A stretch of 64,000 nt of DNA from Nocardioides marinus (GTDB taxonomy: Bacteria > Actinomycetota > Actinomycetes > Propionibacteriales > Nocardioidaceae), in the NCBI RefSeq assembly GCF_013408145.1, contig NZ_JACBZI010000001.1, positions 3,796,001 to 3,860,000 on the forward strand. The letters run 5' to 3'. The notes under the pieces were generated by a model. The model did no database searches, was not told where the DNA came from, and saw only the letters and a list, made by a program, of their open reading frames with translations. Made by a program: the position numbers and the translations under genes. The number at the start of each line of letters is the position of its first letter. The stretch's first letter is position 1. Shown one piece after another: positions 18,140 to 27,073 of this stretch.

Positions 18140-19129
18140 ATGTCCGACAGCATCCGCAACGTGATCATCATCGGATCCGGCCCGTCCGGGTACACCGCCG
18201 CCGTCTACGCCGCCCGCGCCAGCCTCGAGCCGCTGGTCTTCGAGGGGTCCGTGACCGCCGGTGGGGCGCTGATGAACACCACCGAGGTCGAGAACTTCCC
18301 GGGCTTCCGCGACGGCATCATGGGCCCCGCCCTGATGGACGAGATGCGCGCCCAGGCCGAGCGCTTCGGCGCCGAGCTGGTCTCCGACGACGTCGTCGAG
18401 GTCGAGCTCTCCGGCGAGGTCAAGGTCGTGCGCACGGCGACCGGTGAGTTCCGTGCCCGGTCGGTGATCCTGGCGACGGGCTCGGGCTACCGCAAGCTCG
18501 ACCTGCCCCGCGAGGACGCCCTCTCGGGCCGCGGTGTCTCCTGGTGCGCGACCTGCGACGGCTTCTTCTTCCGCGACCAGCACATCGCCGTGGTCGGCGG
18601 CGGGGACTCGGCGGTCGAGGAGGCGACGTTCCTCACCCGCTTCGGCTCGAAGGTCTCGATGATCGTGCGGCGCGACGAGCTGCGCGCCTCCAAGATCATG
18701 CAGGAGCGCGCCTTCGCCGACCCCAAGCTCGAGATCATCTGGAACTCCAAGGTGGCCGAGATCGTCGGGGAGGACCGTCTGGAGAAGGTCGTCCTCGAGG
18801 ACACCGTCACCGGCGAGCGCTCCGACCTGGAGGCCACCGGCCTGTTCATCGCCATCGGCCACGACCCGCGCTCGGAGCTGTTGGCCGGGCAGGTCGACCT
18901 CGACGACGACGGCTACGTGCTGGTCAACCACCCCTCCACCGCGACCAACCTGCCCGGTGTCTTCGCGGCCGGCGACCTGGTCGACCACCACTACCGCCAG
19001 GCCATCACCGCCGCCGGCACCGGCTGTGCCGCGGCCCTGGACGCCGAGCGCTACCTGGCCGAGCTCGAGCACGTGACGTCGTCCCCGGAGCAGGCGCACG
19101 AGCGCGCCCAGGCCGAGGTCGGCGCCTGA
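18140..19129 (+). CDS. trxB: Thioredoxin-disulfide reductase
   Basis: FAD/NADPH enzyme (329 aa) that reduces thioredoxin. It has the FAD motif [19 protein letters not shown] at the N-terminus, redox-active CATC at 136-139, the NADPH motif [12 protein letters not shown], and the C-terminal FAD segment [24 protein letters not shown] 18140 follows GAGGAG; the longer upstream frame is not family-like. It is the first gene of a trxB-trxA pair with a 105-bp spacer and is preceded by a SigR-type promoter, so induction by disulfide stress is expected. Equivalent to Rv3913. Confidence 0.97.
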   Translation: MSDSIRNVIIIGSGPSGYTAAVYAARASLEPLVFEGSVTAGGALMNTTEVENFPGFRDGIMGPALMDEMRAQAERFGAELVSDDVVEVELSGEVKVVRTATGEFRARSVILATGSGYRKLDLPREDALSGRGVSWCATCDGFFFRDQHIAVVGGGDSAVEEATFLTRFGSKVSMIVRRDELRASKIMQERAFADPKLEIIWNSKVAEIVGEDRLEKVVLEDTVTGERSDLEATGLFIAIGHDPRSELLAGQVDLDDDGYVLVNHPSTATNLPGVFAAGDLVDHHYRQAITAAGTGCAAALDAERYLAELEHVTSSPEQAHERAQAEVGA

Positions 19130-19234
19130 GCGGTCCGCCCGCCGTTCGCCGGGCGTCGGGGAACATCCCCCGGCGCCTCGGTGTTCACTGACCACAGCAG
19201 CAATCACCGATCCCAGACGAAGGGAGCCCCTGTC

Positions 19235-19561
19235 GTGGGCAACATCTCCGCGGTCACCGACGCCGAGTTCGAGGCGCAGGTGCTCAAGTCCGACAAGCCC
19301 GTCCTCGTGGACTTCTGGGCCGAGTGGTGCGGCCCGTGCCGCCAGGTCGCCCCGATCCTCGAGGAGATCGCCGCCACCCATGGTGACAAGGTCACGTTCT
19401 TGAAGATGAACGTCGACGAGAACCCCGTCACCCCGGCCTCCTACCGGGTCACCGGCATCCCCACGATCAACGTCTACCAGGGCGGCGAGGTCGTGAAGTC
19501 GATCGTCGGCGCCCGCCCGAAGGCCACGCTCCTCAACGAGCTCAGCGACTTCACGGCCTGA
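19235..19561 (+). CDS. trxA: Thioredoxin
   Basis: Cytoplasmic protein-disulfide reductant, 108 aa. The active site WCGPC is at 31-35, with the cis-proline region TGIPTINVYQGGE and the closing VGARPK motif. GTG 19235 has AAGGGAG eight bases upstream; the upstream part of the frame belongs to the leader. In the trxB-trxA spacer (about 19151-19178) an imperfect GC stem-loop is visible and may reduce or stabilise read-through. Downstream are a REP-like element and a strong hairpin. Equivalent to Rv3914 (trxC). The amidase gene cwlM that follows in mycobacteria is absent. Confidence 0.96.
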   Translation: MGNISAVTDAEFEAQVLKSDKPVLVDFWAEWCGPCRQVAPILEEIAATHGDKVTFLKMNVDENPVTPASYRVTGIPTINVYQGGEVVKSIVGARPKATLLNELSDFTA

Positions 19562-19565
19562 GGCG

Positions 19566-19647
19566 GACGCGCCAGCGGACTCCTCGATCGGTGGTCGAGC
19601 GAGCGGCGCGACTGAGGAACGACGTCGCGACCCGCGTGTCGAGACCC
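19566..19647 (+). repeat. REP-like interspersed repeat, copy B
   Basis: 82-bp element beginning GACGCGCCAGCGGACTC and ending GTGTCGAGACCC. It is about 90 percent identical by eye to the reverse complement of 51126-51206, and copy A at 2785-2838 is a shorter, more diverged relative. It lies between trxA and the downstream hairpin. Confidence 0.8.
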
Positions 19648-19669
19648 GGTCGCTGATGGCAACAGCAGG

Positions 19670-20341
19670 TCACTGGTCCCCGTCGTCCCCCCGGACGGCG
19701 GGGACCAGTGCTTCCGGAGCCGGCACTGGACCCGGGCGTACGACGCCGACCAGCCGCTCCAGCGCAGCCTCGACCTCCTCGACCCAGCTGACGGTGCTGC
19801 GCAGGTCCATGCGGACCCTCGGGACGACGGGATGCCCACGATGGGTGCGGAACCCGGTGCGCAGCCAGAAGTCGACCGGCGCCGTGCACGCGGGGGCGCC
19901 CGGACCCGCGGCGGCGAACGCCTCCACGGCGCGGATGCCGCCCCGGACCACCAGGTCCCGCGCCGTGGCCTGCACCAGCACCCGTCCCAGGCCCCGTCGG
20001 CGGTGCCGCGGGTGCACCCAGATGTCGGTGACCAGGACCGCGTCGGGTGAGGCGGGCGCGGTCGGCACGGAGCCGGCGCCGGGCACCAGCGCCGGAGGGG
20101 CGTAGAGGACGGCCGCGAGCGGCACCTGGTCGACGACCAGCACCCGGCCGCAGGAACCCCACTCCCGCAGCAGCTCGGAGACCCAGGCGTCCTTGGCCTC
20201 CTCGCGCCGTTCCGCGGTGGCGCCGACGCGGGCACGGTGCACCGGGTCCAGCGCCCAGGTCAGGCAGCCCCGGCACGGGCAGTCCTGCTGCTGGAGGCGC
20301 TCGAGCAGGTCGAGGGTGAGCGGCTGGATGCGCCGGGCCAC
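19670..20341 (-). CDS. GNAT family N-acetyltransferase
   Basis: 223-aa acetyl-CoA-dependent acyltransferase. The GNAT core is visible: VTDIWVHPRHRRRGLGRVLVQA (acetyl-CoA loop RRRGLG) and DFWLRTGFRTHRGHP. The N-terminus carries a Cys-rich DCPCRGCLTWALDPV stretch that is, to my knowledge, shared by the actinobacterial GNAT proteins found near parB. GTG 20341 is strongly supported by GGGGAGGAGG seven bases upstream; a longer frame to ATG 20443 exists. The substrate is unknown. It is divergent from the aminotransferase gene and convergent with trxA. Confidence 0.85.
   Translation of the reverse strand: MARRIQPLTLDLLERLQQQDCPCRGCLTWALDPVHRARVGATAERREEAKDAWVSELLREWGSCGRVLVVDQVPLAAVLYAPPALVPGAGSVPTAPASPDAVLVTDIWVHPRHRRRGLGRVLVQATARDLVVRGGIRAVEAFAAAGPGAPACTAPVDFWLRTGFRTHRGHPVVPRVRMDLRSTVSWVEEVEAALERLVGVVRPGPVPAPEALVPAVRGDDGDQ
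19671..19710. terminator. 18-bp hairpin at the trxA / GNAT 3' ends
   Basis: Bases 19671-19688 pair with 19693-19710 with one mismatch, loop CCCC. It terminates trxBA on the plus strand and lies inside the last codons of the convergent GNAT gene, whose stop codon begins at its edge. Confidence 0.7.
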
Positions 20342-20455
20342 GCTGTCCCTCCTCCCCGCCCGCCCAGGGCGCCGGGGGCGGGGTCGTGGATCGACCCGCC
20401 CACGTCTCGACCCGCGCGTGCGTACGACGAACTCATCGTTCATGCTAGGGGGATC

Positions 20456-21781
20456 ATGGACAGCACGCCCGCGCGCACGCACGCCAGCCTCGACTCCTTC
20501 GTCGACCGGTATGCCGCCCGCACCGCAGGGATGACGGCCTCGGAGATCCGAGCGCTGTTCGCCGTGGCCTCGCGTCCCGAGGTCGTCTCGCTCGCCGGCG
20601 GCATGCCCAACATCAGCGGGTTGCCGCTCGACGTGGTGGGCGGCGCCATCAACCAGCTGGTCCTCGAGCACGGACCGGTGGCCATGCAGTACGGCTCCGG
20701 CCAGGGCGTGCCCGAGCTGCGCGAGCAGATCACCGAGGTGATGCGCCTGGAGGGCATCGAGGCGCACCCCGACGACGTGGTCGTGACCGTCGGCTCCCAG
20801 CAGGCCGTGGACCTCGTGACCCGGATCTTCTGCGACCCCGGCGACGTCGTCATCTGCGAGGCGCCGTCGTACGTCGGGGCGCTGGGTGTCTTCCGTGCCT
20901 ACCAGGCCGAGGTCGTGCACGCCGAGATGGACGCCCACGGCCTGGTGCCGGAGGCGCTCGAGCAGGCCATCGCAGCGGTCAAGCGCGCCGGGCGCACGAT
21001 CAAGTTCCTCTACACGATCCCCAACTTCCACAACCCCGCCGGCGTCACGATGTCGGCGGAGCGTCGCCAGCGGGTCCTGGAGATCTGTCGCCGCGAGGGC
21101 GTCCTCGTCCTGGAGGACAACCCCTACGGCCTGCTGGGCTTCGACCGGGAGCCGCTGCGGGCGATGCGCGCCGACGAGGCCGACAACGTGATCTACCTCG
21201 GCTCCTTCTCCAAGACCTTCGCGCCCGGTTTCCGGGTCGGCTGGGCCCTGGCCCCGCACCCCGTGCGCGAGAAGCTGGTGCTGGCCCAGGAGTCGGCCAC
21301 GCTGTGCCCGCCGCAGTTCTCGCAGATGGCCGTCTCGGCCTATCTCGCCACCCACGACTGGCAGGGCCAGATCAAGCAGTTCCGGGAGATGTACCGCGAG
21401 CGTCGCGACGCGATGGTCGGCGCCCTCGAGGACCTGATGCCCGCCGGCTGCAGCTGGAACGTCCCCGACGGCGGCTTCTACGTGTGGCTGACCCTGCCGC
21501 CCGGCATCGACGCCAAGGCGATGCTGCCGCGTGCGGTGACCGCCCGGGTGGCCTACGTCCCCGGCACCGCCTTCTTCGCCGACGGCTACGGCTCCGGGGC
21601 CATGCGGCTTTCGTTCTGCTACCCCACCGCCGAGCGTATCCGCGAGGGCGTACGCCGCCTGGCCGGCGTGCTCGAGGACGAGATCGAGCTGCGGGCGACC
21701 TTCGGGGCCAGCCTCGACCGGGACGACGTCGACCGGGGCCTGCCGCCGGGGTACGACGCCCCCGGCACCGACGTCAACTGA
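20456..21781 (+). CDS. PLP-dependent aminotransferase, class I/II (LysN/MocR-like fold)
   Basis: 441-aa cytoplasmic aminotransferase. Visible are SLAGGMPNISGLPLD, YGSGQGVPELREQI, TVGSQQAVDL, TIPNFHNPAGVTMS, LEDNPYGLLGFD and the PLP lysine in LGSFSKTFAPGFRVGW. This pattern is that of 2-aminoadipate/aromatic/branched-chain aminotransferases (LysN, ARO8 type); the true substrate cannot be assigned. There is no N-terminal GntR domain, so it is not a MocR regulator. ATG 20456 follows AGGGGG. It overlaps nothing and is followed after 52 bp by the acyltransferase gene. The trio GNAT-aminotransferase-acyltransferase replaces cwlM of mycobacteria in this position. Confidence 0.9.
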   Translation: MDSTPARTHASLDSFVDRYAARTAGMTASEIRALFAVASRPEVVSLAGGMPNISGLPLDVVGGAINQLVLEHGPVAMQYGSGQGVPELREQITEVMRLEGIEAHPDDVVVTVGSQQAVDLVTRIFCDPGDVVICEAPSYVGALGVFRAYQAEVVHAEMDAHGLVPEALEQAIAAVKRAGRTIKFLYTIPNFHNPAGVTMSAERRQRVLEICRREGVLVLEDNPYGLLGFDREPLRAMRADEADNVIYLGSFSKTFAPGFRVGWALAPHPVREKLVLAQESATLCPPQFSQMAVSAYLATHDWQGQIKQFREMYRERRDAMVGALEDLMPAGCSWNVPDGGFYVWLTLPPGIDAKAMLPRAVTARVAYVPGTAFFADGYGSGAMRLSFCYPTAERIREGVRRLAGVLEDEIELRATFGASLDRDDVDRGLPPGYDAPGTDVN

Positions 21782-21833
21782 CCAACCCTCGGCGGCAGCG
21801 CTCCCCGGCCTCGGGGCGTGGCAGGATCGGCCC

Positions 21834-22598
21834 GTGCTGGACCTGACCTATCCCCCGATCATCCTCACCGCCAAGGCCGGCTTCCGGCTGCTGGGGCAAC
21901 GCTTCGACCTGACGGGCACCGAGCACGTCCCGCGACGCGGGGGTGTGCTCCTCGCGGTCAACCACGTGGGCTACCTCGACTTCATCTACGGGGGGCTGGC
22001 CGCCAACCCGTCGGGTCGCAAGGTGCGGTTCATGGCCAAGCGCGAGATCTTCGACCACAAGATCTCCGGGCCGGTGATGCGATCCATGCACCACATCGAG
22101 GTGGATCGTGGCGAGGGACTGGCCTCCTTCCACACCGCGGTGGACTACCTGCGTCGCGGTGAGGCGGTCGGCATCTTCCCCGAGGCCACGATCTCGCGCT
22201 CCATGGAGCTCAAGGAGCTCAAGACCGGTGCCGTGCGCATCGCCGCCGAGGCCGGGGTGCCGCTCGTGCCCGTGATCTTGTGGGGGACCCAGCGGATCCT
22301 GACCAAGGACCACCCCAAGGACTTCTCGCGCGGCAAGACCATCGCGATCCGGGTCGGGGAGGCGATGCACCCGACCGCGCAGGACCCTGTGGCCGAGACC
22401 GCCGAGCTGCGCGGGCGCATGGATCGCCTGCTGGAGGAGACGATCGCCGCCTACCCGGTCGACGAGCAGCCGCCCGGCTCCTGGTGGCTGCCGGCCCGGT
22501 TCGGAGGCGGGGCACCCACGCCCGAGGAGGCAGAGCGACTCGATGCCGAGGAGAAGGTGCGCCGCGCCGAGGCGAAGCGGGCCCGGCAGCAGAGGTGA
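21834..22598 (+). CDS. 1-acyl-sn-glycerol-3-phosphate acyltransferase family protein
   Basis: 254-aa membrane-associated acyltransferase (PlsC family) that would acylate lysophosphatidic acid or a related glycolipid. Motif I is NHVGYLD (NHxxxxD) near residues 43-49, motif III is FPEATIS, and motif IV VPLVPVILWG. The C-terminus is a charged Lys/Arg/Glu helix. GTG 21834 has no Shine-Dalgarno but a CAGGAT hexamer ends six bases before it, the same geometry as other probable leaderless starts here. It is convergent with parB across an AT-rich spacer. Confidence 0.88.
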   Translation: MLDLTYPPIILTAKAGFRLLGQRFDLTGTEHVPRRGGVLLAVNHVGYLDFIYGGLAANPSGRKVRFMAKREIFDHKISGPVMRSMHHIEVDRGEGLASFHTAVDYLRRGEAVGIFPEATISRSMELKELKTGAVRIAAEAGVPLVPVILWGTQRILTKDHPKDFSRGKTIAIRVGEAMHPTAQDPVAETAELRGRMDRLLEETIAAYPVDEQPPGSWWLPARFGGGAPTPEEAERLDAEEKVRRAEAKRARQQR

Positions 22599-22602
22599 GC
22601 TG

Positions 22603-22653
22603 AGCGATAAAGCGATCTAACGCTTTGTCGACTTATTGCTCTACAGACTTATT
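22603..22653. terminator. AT-rich terminator region between acyltransferase and parB
   Basis: Stem AAAGCG (22609-22614) / CGCTTT (22621-22626) with loop ATCTAA is followed by an 8-bp direct repeat GACTTATT at 22630-22637 and 22646-22653. In 22601-22660, 34 of 60 bases are A or T, exceptional for this window. The stem is followed by T-rich sequence on the minus strand, fitting parB termination. Confidence 0.5.
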
Positions 22654-22665
22654 TCCGTCGGCTGG

Positions 22666-23673
22666 TCATATCGGGCGGTCGTTCCGGTTGCGCGGGTCGA
22701 TCACGTCGATGATCCGTCGCAGGTCCTCCAGCGAGGCGAACTCCACGGTGATCTTGCCCTTGCTCTTGCCCAGGTCCACCTTGACCCTGGTCTCCAGTCG
22801 GTCCGAGAGCCGGTCCGCGATCTCCGCGAGCCCCGGGGCCGACGGCTTGCGGCGTGGGACCCGGGGGCCCTCGCCCTCCCCGTGGTCCCCGACGGCGACG
22901 ATCTCCTCCAGGCCGCGGACGCTGATCCCCTCGGCGACCACGCGGGCCGCGAGCCGGTCCTGCAGGTCGGGGTTCTCGACCCCCAGCAGGGACCGGGCGT
23001 GCCCGGCGGACAGGACGCCGGCGGCGACGCGCCGCTGCACCGCGGGGCTGAGCCGCAGCAGTCGCAGGGTGTTGGAGATCTGGGGCCGGGATCGACCGAT
23101 CCGCTGGGCCAGCTCCTCGTGCGTGCAGCCGAAGTCCTCGAGCAGCTGGGCGTAGGCCGAGGCCTCCTCCAGCGGGTTGAGCTGGGAGCGGTGCAGGTTC
23201 TCCAGGAGCGCGTCCCGGAGCATGTCGGTGTCCTCGGTCTGGCGCACGATCGCGGGGATCTCGGTGAGACCCGCTTGCTGCGAGGCGCGCCAGCGCCGCT
23301 CGCCCATGACCAGCTCGTAGGACTCCGGCCCCGTACGCCGCACGACGACCGGCTGCAGCAGGCCCACCTCGCGGATCGAGTGCACCAACTCGGCCATCGC
23401 GTCCTCGTCGAAGACGTGGCGCGGCTGCACGGCGTTCGGCACGATCTGGTCGATCGGGACCTCGGCGAACCAGGCGCCGTCCACCGGGGTCAGGTCGGGG
23501 CCGCCGGGTGCGGTGCCCGGGGCGGGGGTGGCGGGCGGCGCCGGGGCGTCCTCCCCGCCGGCAGCGGAGCCCTGGGCCGAGGCCGGCGCGTCCTCTGTCT
23601 CAGCCGGTGCGGTGGGGATCAGGGACCCGAGGCCACGGCCGAGACCTCGACGCTGAGGGGGTCGGGCGTTCAC
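22666..23673 (-). CDS. parB: Chromosome partitioning protein ParB (CTPase clamp)
   Basis: 335-aa parS-binding protein that loads SMC and organises the origin. Features: N-terminal [11 protein letters not shown]arA-interacting segment, disordered Pro/Ala linker (about 20-62), the CTP-binding GERRWRA motif, the [14 protein letters not shown] motif, a helix-turn-helix ([23 protein letters not shown]) and a C-terminal dimerisation domain ([18 protein letters not shown]). It overlaps the parA stop by four bases, so it is the last gene of rsmG-parA-parB. Two parS sites lie within 3 kb upstream. Confidence 0.97.
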   Translation of the reverse strand: MNARPPQRRGLGRGLGSLIPTAPAETEDAPASAQGSAAGGEDAPAPPATPAPGTAPGGPDLTPVDGAWFAEVPIDQIVPNAVQPRHVFDEDAMAELVHSIREVGLLQPVVVRRTGPESYELVMGERRWRASQQAGLTEIPAIVRQTEDTDMLRDALLENLHRSQLNPLEEASAYAQLLEDFGCTHEELAQRIGRSRPQISNTLRLLRLSPAVQRRVAAGVLSAGHARSLLGVENPDLQDRLAARVVAEGISVRGLEEIVAVGDHGEGEGPRVPRRKPSAPGLAEIADRLSDRLETRVKVDLGKSKGKITVEFASLEDLRRIIDVIDPRNRNDRPI

Positions 23674-24782
23674 AGGCTCACTCCTCGGCTGGCGATCTCA
23701 CGAGCGGCCTCGAGGTAGGACAGCGCGCCCGGGGATCCGGGGTCGTAGGTCATCACGGTCTGGGCGTAGGACGGCGCCTCGGAGACCCGGACCGAGCGCG
23801 GGATGGCGGTGCGCAGCACCTGGTCCCCGAAGTGCTCACGGACCTCCTCCGCGACGCCTGCGGCCAGGCGGGTGCGCGCGTCGTACATCGTCAGCAGGAT
23901 GGTCGACACCGCCAGCGTCGGATTGAGGTGGGCACGCACCATGTCCACGGTCTCCAGCAGCTGACCCAGGCCCTCCAGGGCGTAGTACTCGGCCTGGATG
24001 GGGATCAGCATCTCCTCGCCCGCCACCAGCGCGTTCAACGTCAGCAGACCCAGCGAGGGCGGGCAGTCGATCAGGACGTAGTCGAACCGCTCCTCCCCTG
24101 CCGACTCCGCGTCGCCCACCCAGGGGTGGCCGTGGATCGCCTTGCGCAGCCGTCCCTCTCGCGCCACCACGGAGACCAGCTCGATCTCGGCGCCGGCCAG
24201 GTCGATGGTGGCGGGCACGACCCACAGGTTCTTCAGGTCCGGGCACGCGGTGATGACGTCATCGAGGACCACTCCGTCGACGAGGGCGTCGTAGGTCGAC
24301 GGCACGCCACGTCGGTGCTCGACGTTCAACGCGGTCGACGCATTGCCCTGCGGGTCGAGGTCGATGACCAGCACCCGCTGGCCCAGTGAGGAGAGCCCCG
24401 CGGCGATGTTGACCGTCGAGGTCGTCTTGCCCACGCCACCCTTCTGGTTCGCCACGACGAACACCCTGGTGGCACGCGGGCGGGGGGCCGGCGGGCGTCG
24501 AGAGGCACCCTCACGCATCGAGAGGCTGAACTCGGTGGCCCGAGCCAGGGGCGTCATGTCGTCGGCGACCTCGGGCTCGAACTCGGCCATCTCCGCGGCG
24601 GTTCGCACCGCGAACGGGCGAGCCGGCGGCTGCGTCGCGTCGGTTTCACGTGAAACAGCAGCTTGTGGAGAACTGTCCCCACTCTGTGGAGAAACCGGCG
24701 TTGTGAGCGTGGGATCGCCGGTGGAAAACTCCTGACCGGACGTTCCGCCCTCGGTGTTCCGAGCTGGGGAACCCATGCTCAT
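23670..24782 (-). CDS. parA: Chromosome partitioning ATPase ParA
   Basis: Walker-type ATPase (370 aa) that moves ParB-parS complexes. After a disordered N-terminal extension of about 105 residues come the deviant Walker [27 protein letters not shown], Walker [17 protein letters not shown] and TMYDARTRL. The extension contains VSRET, whose codons form a parS site; Streptomyces ParA shows the same, which supports the long start. ATG 24782 overlaps the rsmG stop (ATGA), giving translational coupling. Two DnaA-box-like TGTGGAGAA motifs (24663-24672 and 24685-24693) are also inside the extension. Confidence 0.96.
   Translation of the reverse strand: MSMGSPARNTEGGTSGQEFSTGDPTLTTPVSPQSGDSSPQAAVSRETDATQPPARPFAVRTAAEMAEFEPEVADDMTPLARATEFSLSMREGASRRPPAPRPRATRVFVVANQKGGVGKTTSTVNIAAGLSSLGQRVLVIDLDPQGNASTALNVEHRRGVPSTYDALVDGVVLDDVITACPDLKNLWVVPATIDLAGAEIELVSVVAREGRLRKAIHGHPWVGDAESAGEERFDYVLIDCPPSLGLLTLNALVAGEEMLIPIQAEYYALEGLGQLLETVDMVRAHLNPTLAVSTILLTMYDARTRLAAGVAEEVREHFGDQVLRTAIPRSVRVSEAPSYAQTVMTYDPGSPGALSYLEAAREIASRGVSL
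24642..24657. promoter_or_regulatory. parS site 1 (inside parA coding sequence)
   Basis: GGTTTCACGTGAAACA matches the bacterial parS consensus TGTTTCACGTGAAACA at 15 of 16 positions. In the parA frame it encodes the end of AVSRET. Confidence 0.93.
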
Positions 24783-25474
24783 CGTGTGCCCTTCCTACGC
24801 CCCGAACGCTGCGAACCCGCGCGTCCCCCGACAGATCGTGGCCCTCTTCGCTTCTGCGAGCCTCGGGCAGGACGCCAAGATACCCGCGGCTCGTCCGCCC
24901 AGGCCACCCGGACCGCCCAGGTGGGACGTTCCAGCACCTCCTCGCCCAGCGCCCGGGCCACCGCTGCACCAGCACCGTGTCGGGTGAGGGTCGCCTGGTG
25001 CTCCTCGATCTCCTCCTGCACGCTGGAACCCTTGAGCGCGACCATCGCGCCGCCGGCCCCCACAAGGGGCAGGCACCAGGAGGCGAGCCGGTCCAGGGGA
25101 GCGACCGCGCGGGAGGTCACGACGTCGAACGACCGCGACCCGTGCAGCTCATCGGCACGCCCCCGCACCACCTCGATGGGGAGGCCCAGGTCGGCCACCA
25201 CCTCCTCGAGGAAGGTCACCCGCCGCAGCAGGGGCTCGATCAGCGTGACCGCGAGATCCGGTCGAGCCAGCGCCAGGGGGATCCCCGGCAGGCCGGCTCC
25301 GCTCCCGACATCGGCCACGCGGGCCCCCTCGGGGATCCACTCCTGCACCACTGCGGAGTTCAGCACGTGCCGCTCCCACAGACGCGGCACCTCCCGAGGT
25401 CCGATCAGCCCCCGGACCGTGCCCGCATCGGCCAGCCAGGCGACGTAGCGCTCCGCCAGCGCCACCCGCTCCAC
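24779..25474 (-). CDS. rsmG: 16S rRNA (guanine527-N7)-methyltransferase
   Basis: 231-aa SAM-dependent methyltransferase (GidB). The SAM-binding motif VADVGSGAGLPGIPLALARP is at about residues 53-72, preceded by GPREVPRLWERHVLNS and followed by FDVVTSRAVAPL. The C-terminus has an extra Arg/Gly/Ser-rich basic tail. GTG 25474 lies only eight bases past the khpB terminator hairpin on the minus strand, with no separate ribosome-binding site other than the G-run of that hairpin. It is the first gene of rsmG-parA-parB. Confidence 0.94.
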   Translation of the reverse strand: MERVALAERYVAWLADAGTVRGLIGPREVPRLWERHVLNSAVVQEWIPEGARVADVGSGAGLPGIPLALARPDLAVTLIEPLLRRVTFLEEVVADLGLPIEVVRGRADELHGSRSFDVVTSRAVAPLDRLASWCLPLVGAGGAMVALKGSSVQEEIEEHQATLTRHGAGAAVARALGEEVLERPTWAVRVAWADEPRVSWRPARGSQKRRGPRSVGGRAGSQRSGRRKGTR

Positions 25475-25482
25475 AGGGAAAA

Positions 25483-25510
25483 CCCCCCGCGCCGCGGACG
25501 GCGTGGGGGG
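25483..25510 (-). terminator. Rho-independent terminator of the rpmH-khpB operon
   Basis: Minus strand: CCCCCC-rich 12-nt arm, 4-nt loop, complementary arm ending GGGGGG, then TTTT (25482-25479). One mismatch in 12 pairs. It is the only clear U-tailed terminator found in the window. It ends eight bases before the rsmG start codon. Confidence 0.8.
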
Positions 25511-25526
25511 TGTTTCACGTGAAACG
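25511..25526. promoter_or_regulatory. parS site 2 (khpB-rsmG spacer)
   Basis: TGTTTCACGTGAAACG matches parS at 15 of 16 positions. It lies directly against the terminator hairpin, in the 61-base spacer between khpB and rsmG. Confidence 0.94.
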
Positions 25527-25535
25527 GGGCCCTGG

Positions 25536-26069
25536 TCACTCAGGGAGGATCACCACGAAGCGACGGGGCTCGACGCCCTCGGACTCCGAGACCAGACCGG
25601 CAGCGGCCACGGCGTCGTGGACCACCTTGCGCTCGAACGGCGACATCGGCTCGAGGGACACCCGCTCACCGGACTCCCGGCACTGCGCGACCGCCGTACC
25701 GGCGATCTCCTCCAGCTCCGCGCGCCGGTCGGCACGGAAACCGGAGATGTCGAGCATCAGCCGCGAGCGCTCACCGGTCTCGCGGTAGACGGCCAGCCGC
25801 GTCAGCTCCTGGAGCGCCTCCAGGACCTCACCGTCGCGACCGACGAGCTGGGAGAGCTCTGCGCCCACGATCGAGACCGCCGCCCGGTCACCCTCCACGT
25901 CCATGTCCAGGTCGCCGTCGAGGTCGGCGATGTCGAGGAGCTCCTCGAGGTAGTCGGCAGCGATCTCACCCTCGTTCTCGAGGGCCTGCACACGCGAGCC
26001 CGCGGTCGCCGCGGGTGCCTCGTCAGTCTCCGAGACCTCGGCCTCGGGGGTCTGGGTCGACTCGCTCAC
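25536..26069 (-). CDS. khpB: KhpB/Jag family RNA-binding protein
   Basis: 177-aa protein with an acidic N-terminal segment, a KH-type domain (MDVEGDRAAVSIVGAELSQLVGRDGEVLEALQ region, residues about 55-95) and an R3H domain (SPFERKVVHDAVAAAGL). The N-terminal Jag domain of firmicutes is missing, as is usual in actinobacteria (Rv3920c). It binds RNA and, in other bacteria, affects cell elongation and division. GTG 26069 overlaps the yidC stop (GTGA) and has GGGAGG upstream. Last gene of the rpmH operon. Confidence 0.92.
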   Translation of the reverse strand: MSESTQTPEAEVSETDEAPAATAGSRVQALENEGEIAADYLEELLDIADLDGDLDMDVEGDRAAVSIVGAELSQLVGRDGEVLEALQELTRLAVYRETGERSRLMLDISGFRADRRAELEEIAGTAVAQCRESGERVSLEPMSPFERKVVHDAVAAAGLVSESEGVEPRRFVVILPE

Positions 26070-27070
26070 GAGCCGCCTCCCTTCTTCTGGTTCTTCTGGG
26101 TCTGGGGCTTCTTGCGAGACGCACGCGACTGGCGCTGCGGCTGCTGGCGGGTGGCGGGCCGACGCTGCTCGACCTCCGGCACGGGAGTCTCCTCGACCTC
26201 CAGCACGGAGCCGCGCTTGGCGGCCTTGGCGCGGTCGCGGTCCTGCTTGGCCTTGAAGGCGGGCGTACCCGGCGCCGGGTTGTTGCGGATGACGTAGAAC
26301 TGCTGGCCCATCGTCCACAGGTTCGAGGTCGTCCAGTAGAGCAGCACCCCGATCGGGAACGCGACGCCACCGAGGCCGAACGCCACCGGCAGGACGTAGA
26401 GCAGGAGCTTCTGCTGCTGGGCGTAGGGCCCGCTCAGCGCGTCCGCCGGCATGTTCTTGCTCATCAGCTGGCGCTGGGTGAAGAAGGTGGTGGCCGTCAT
26501 CGCCAGCACCAGGATCAGGGCCAGCACCATGACCCCGCCGTCGCCGCCGCCCTCGCGCCACACGCCCGCGCCCCAGAAGCTCTCGGCCAGGGGGACCTTG
26601 CCGAAGATCTTGGACTCGCCGAAGTCCTGGGCCAGGGCGTCAGTGAGGAATCCCTTGCCCTCCTCCTTGCGCGCCGCCTCGTTGAGGAGGTGGAAGAGGG
26701 TGAAGAAGATCGGCATCTGCAGCAGGATCGGCAGGCACGACGCGAACGGGTTGGTGCCCGAGTCCTTGTAGAGCTTCATCGTCTCCTGCGCGAGACGCTC
26801 CCGGTCGTGGCCGTACTTCTTCTGCAGCTCCTTGACCTTCGGCTGGATCAGCTGCATGTTCCGGCTGGCCTTGATCTGCCGCACGAACAGCGGGATCAGC
26901 GCGGCCCGGATCACCAGCGTCAGGCCGATGATCGACAGCGCCCAGGAGGCACCGCCCGTCGGGTCCAGACCCAGGGCCGTGAAGAGCTTGTGCCACGCGA
27001 TCAGCACGCCGGAGATGGCGTAGTAGAGCGGGGTGGCGATGAAGCCGAAGATATCTCCGATGAAACCCAC
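26066..27070 (-). CDS. yidC: Membrane protein insertase YidC
   Basis: 334-aa Oxa1/YidC family insertase for integral membrane proteins. It has the actinobacterial short form with an N-terminal helix, a basic loop (IRAALIPLFVRQIKASRNMQ, with the hydrophilic-groove arginine), NPFASCLPILLQMPIFFTLF and the final FPIGVLLYWTTSNLWTMGQQ pair of helices. The C-terminal 80 residues form a Lys/Arg/Gln-rich tail that probably contacts ribosomes. It lies three bases after yidD and overlaps khpB. Confidence 0.96.
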   Translation of the reverse strand: MGFIGDIFGFIATPLYYAISGVLIAWHKLFTALGLDPTGGASWALSIIGLTLVIRAALIPLFVRQIKASRNMQLIQPKVKELQKKYGHDRERLAQETMKLYKDSGTNPFASCLPILLQMPIFFTLFHLLNEAARKEEGKGFLTDALAQDFGESKIFGKVPLAESFWGAGVWREGGGDGGVMVLALILVLAMTATTFFTQRQLMSKNMPADALSGPYAQQQKLLLYVLPVAFGLGGVAFPIGVLLYWTTSNLWTMGQQFYVIRNNPAPGTPAFKAKQDRDRAKAAKRGSVLEVEETPVPEVEQRRPATRQQPQRQSRASRKKPQTQKNQKKGGGS

Positions 27071-27073
27071 CGG

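Noticed and set aside
19670..22598. Biosynthetic gene cluster (GNAT, aminotransferase, acyltransferase)
   Set aside because: The genes are on different strands with separate promoters and no core synthase; generic enzymes with no shared pathway evident.
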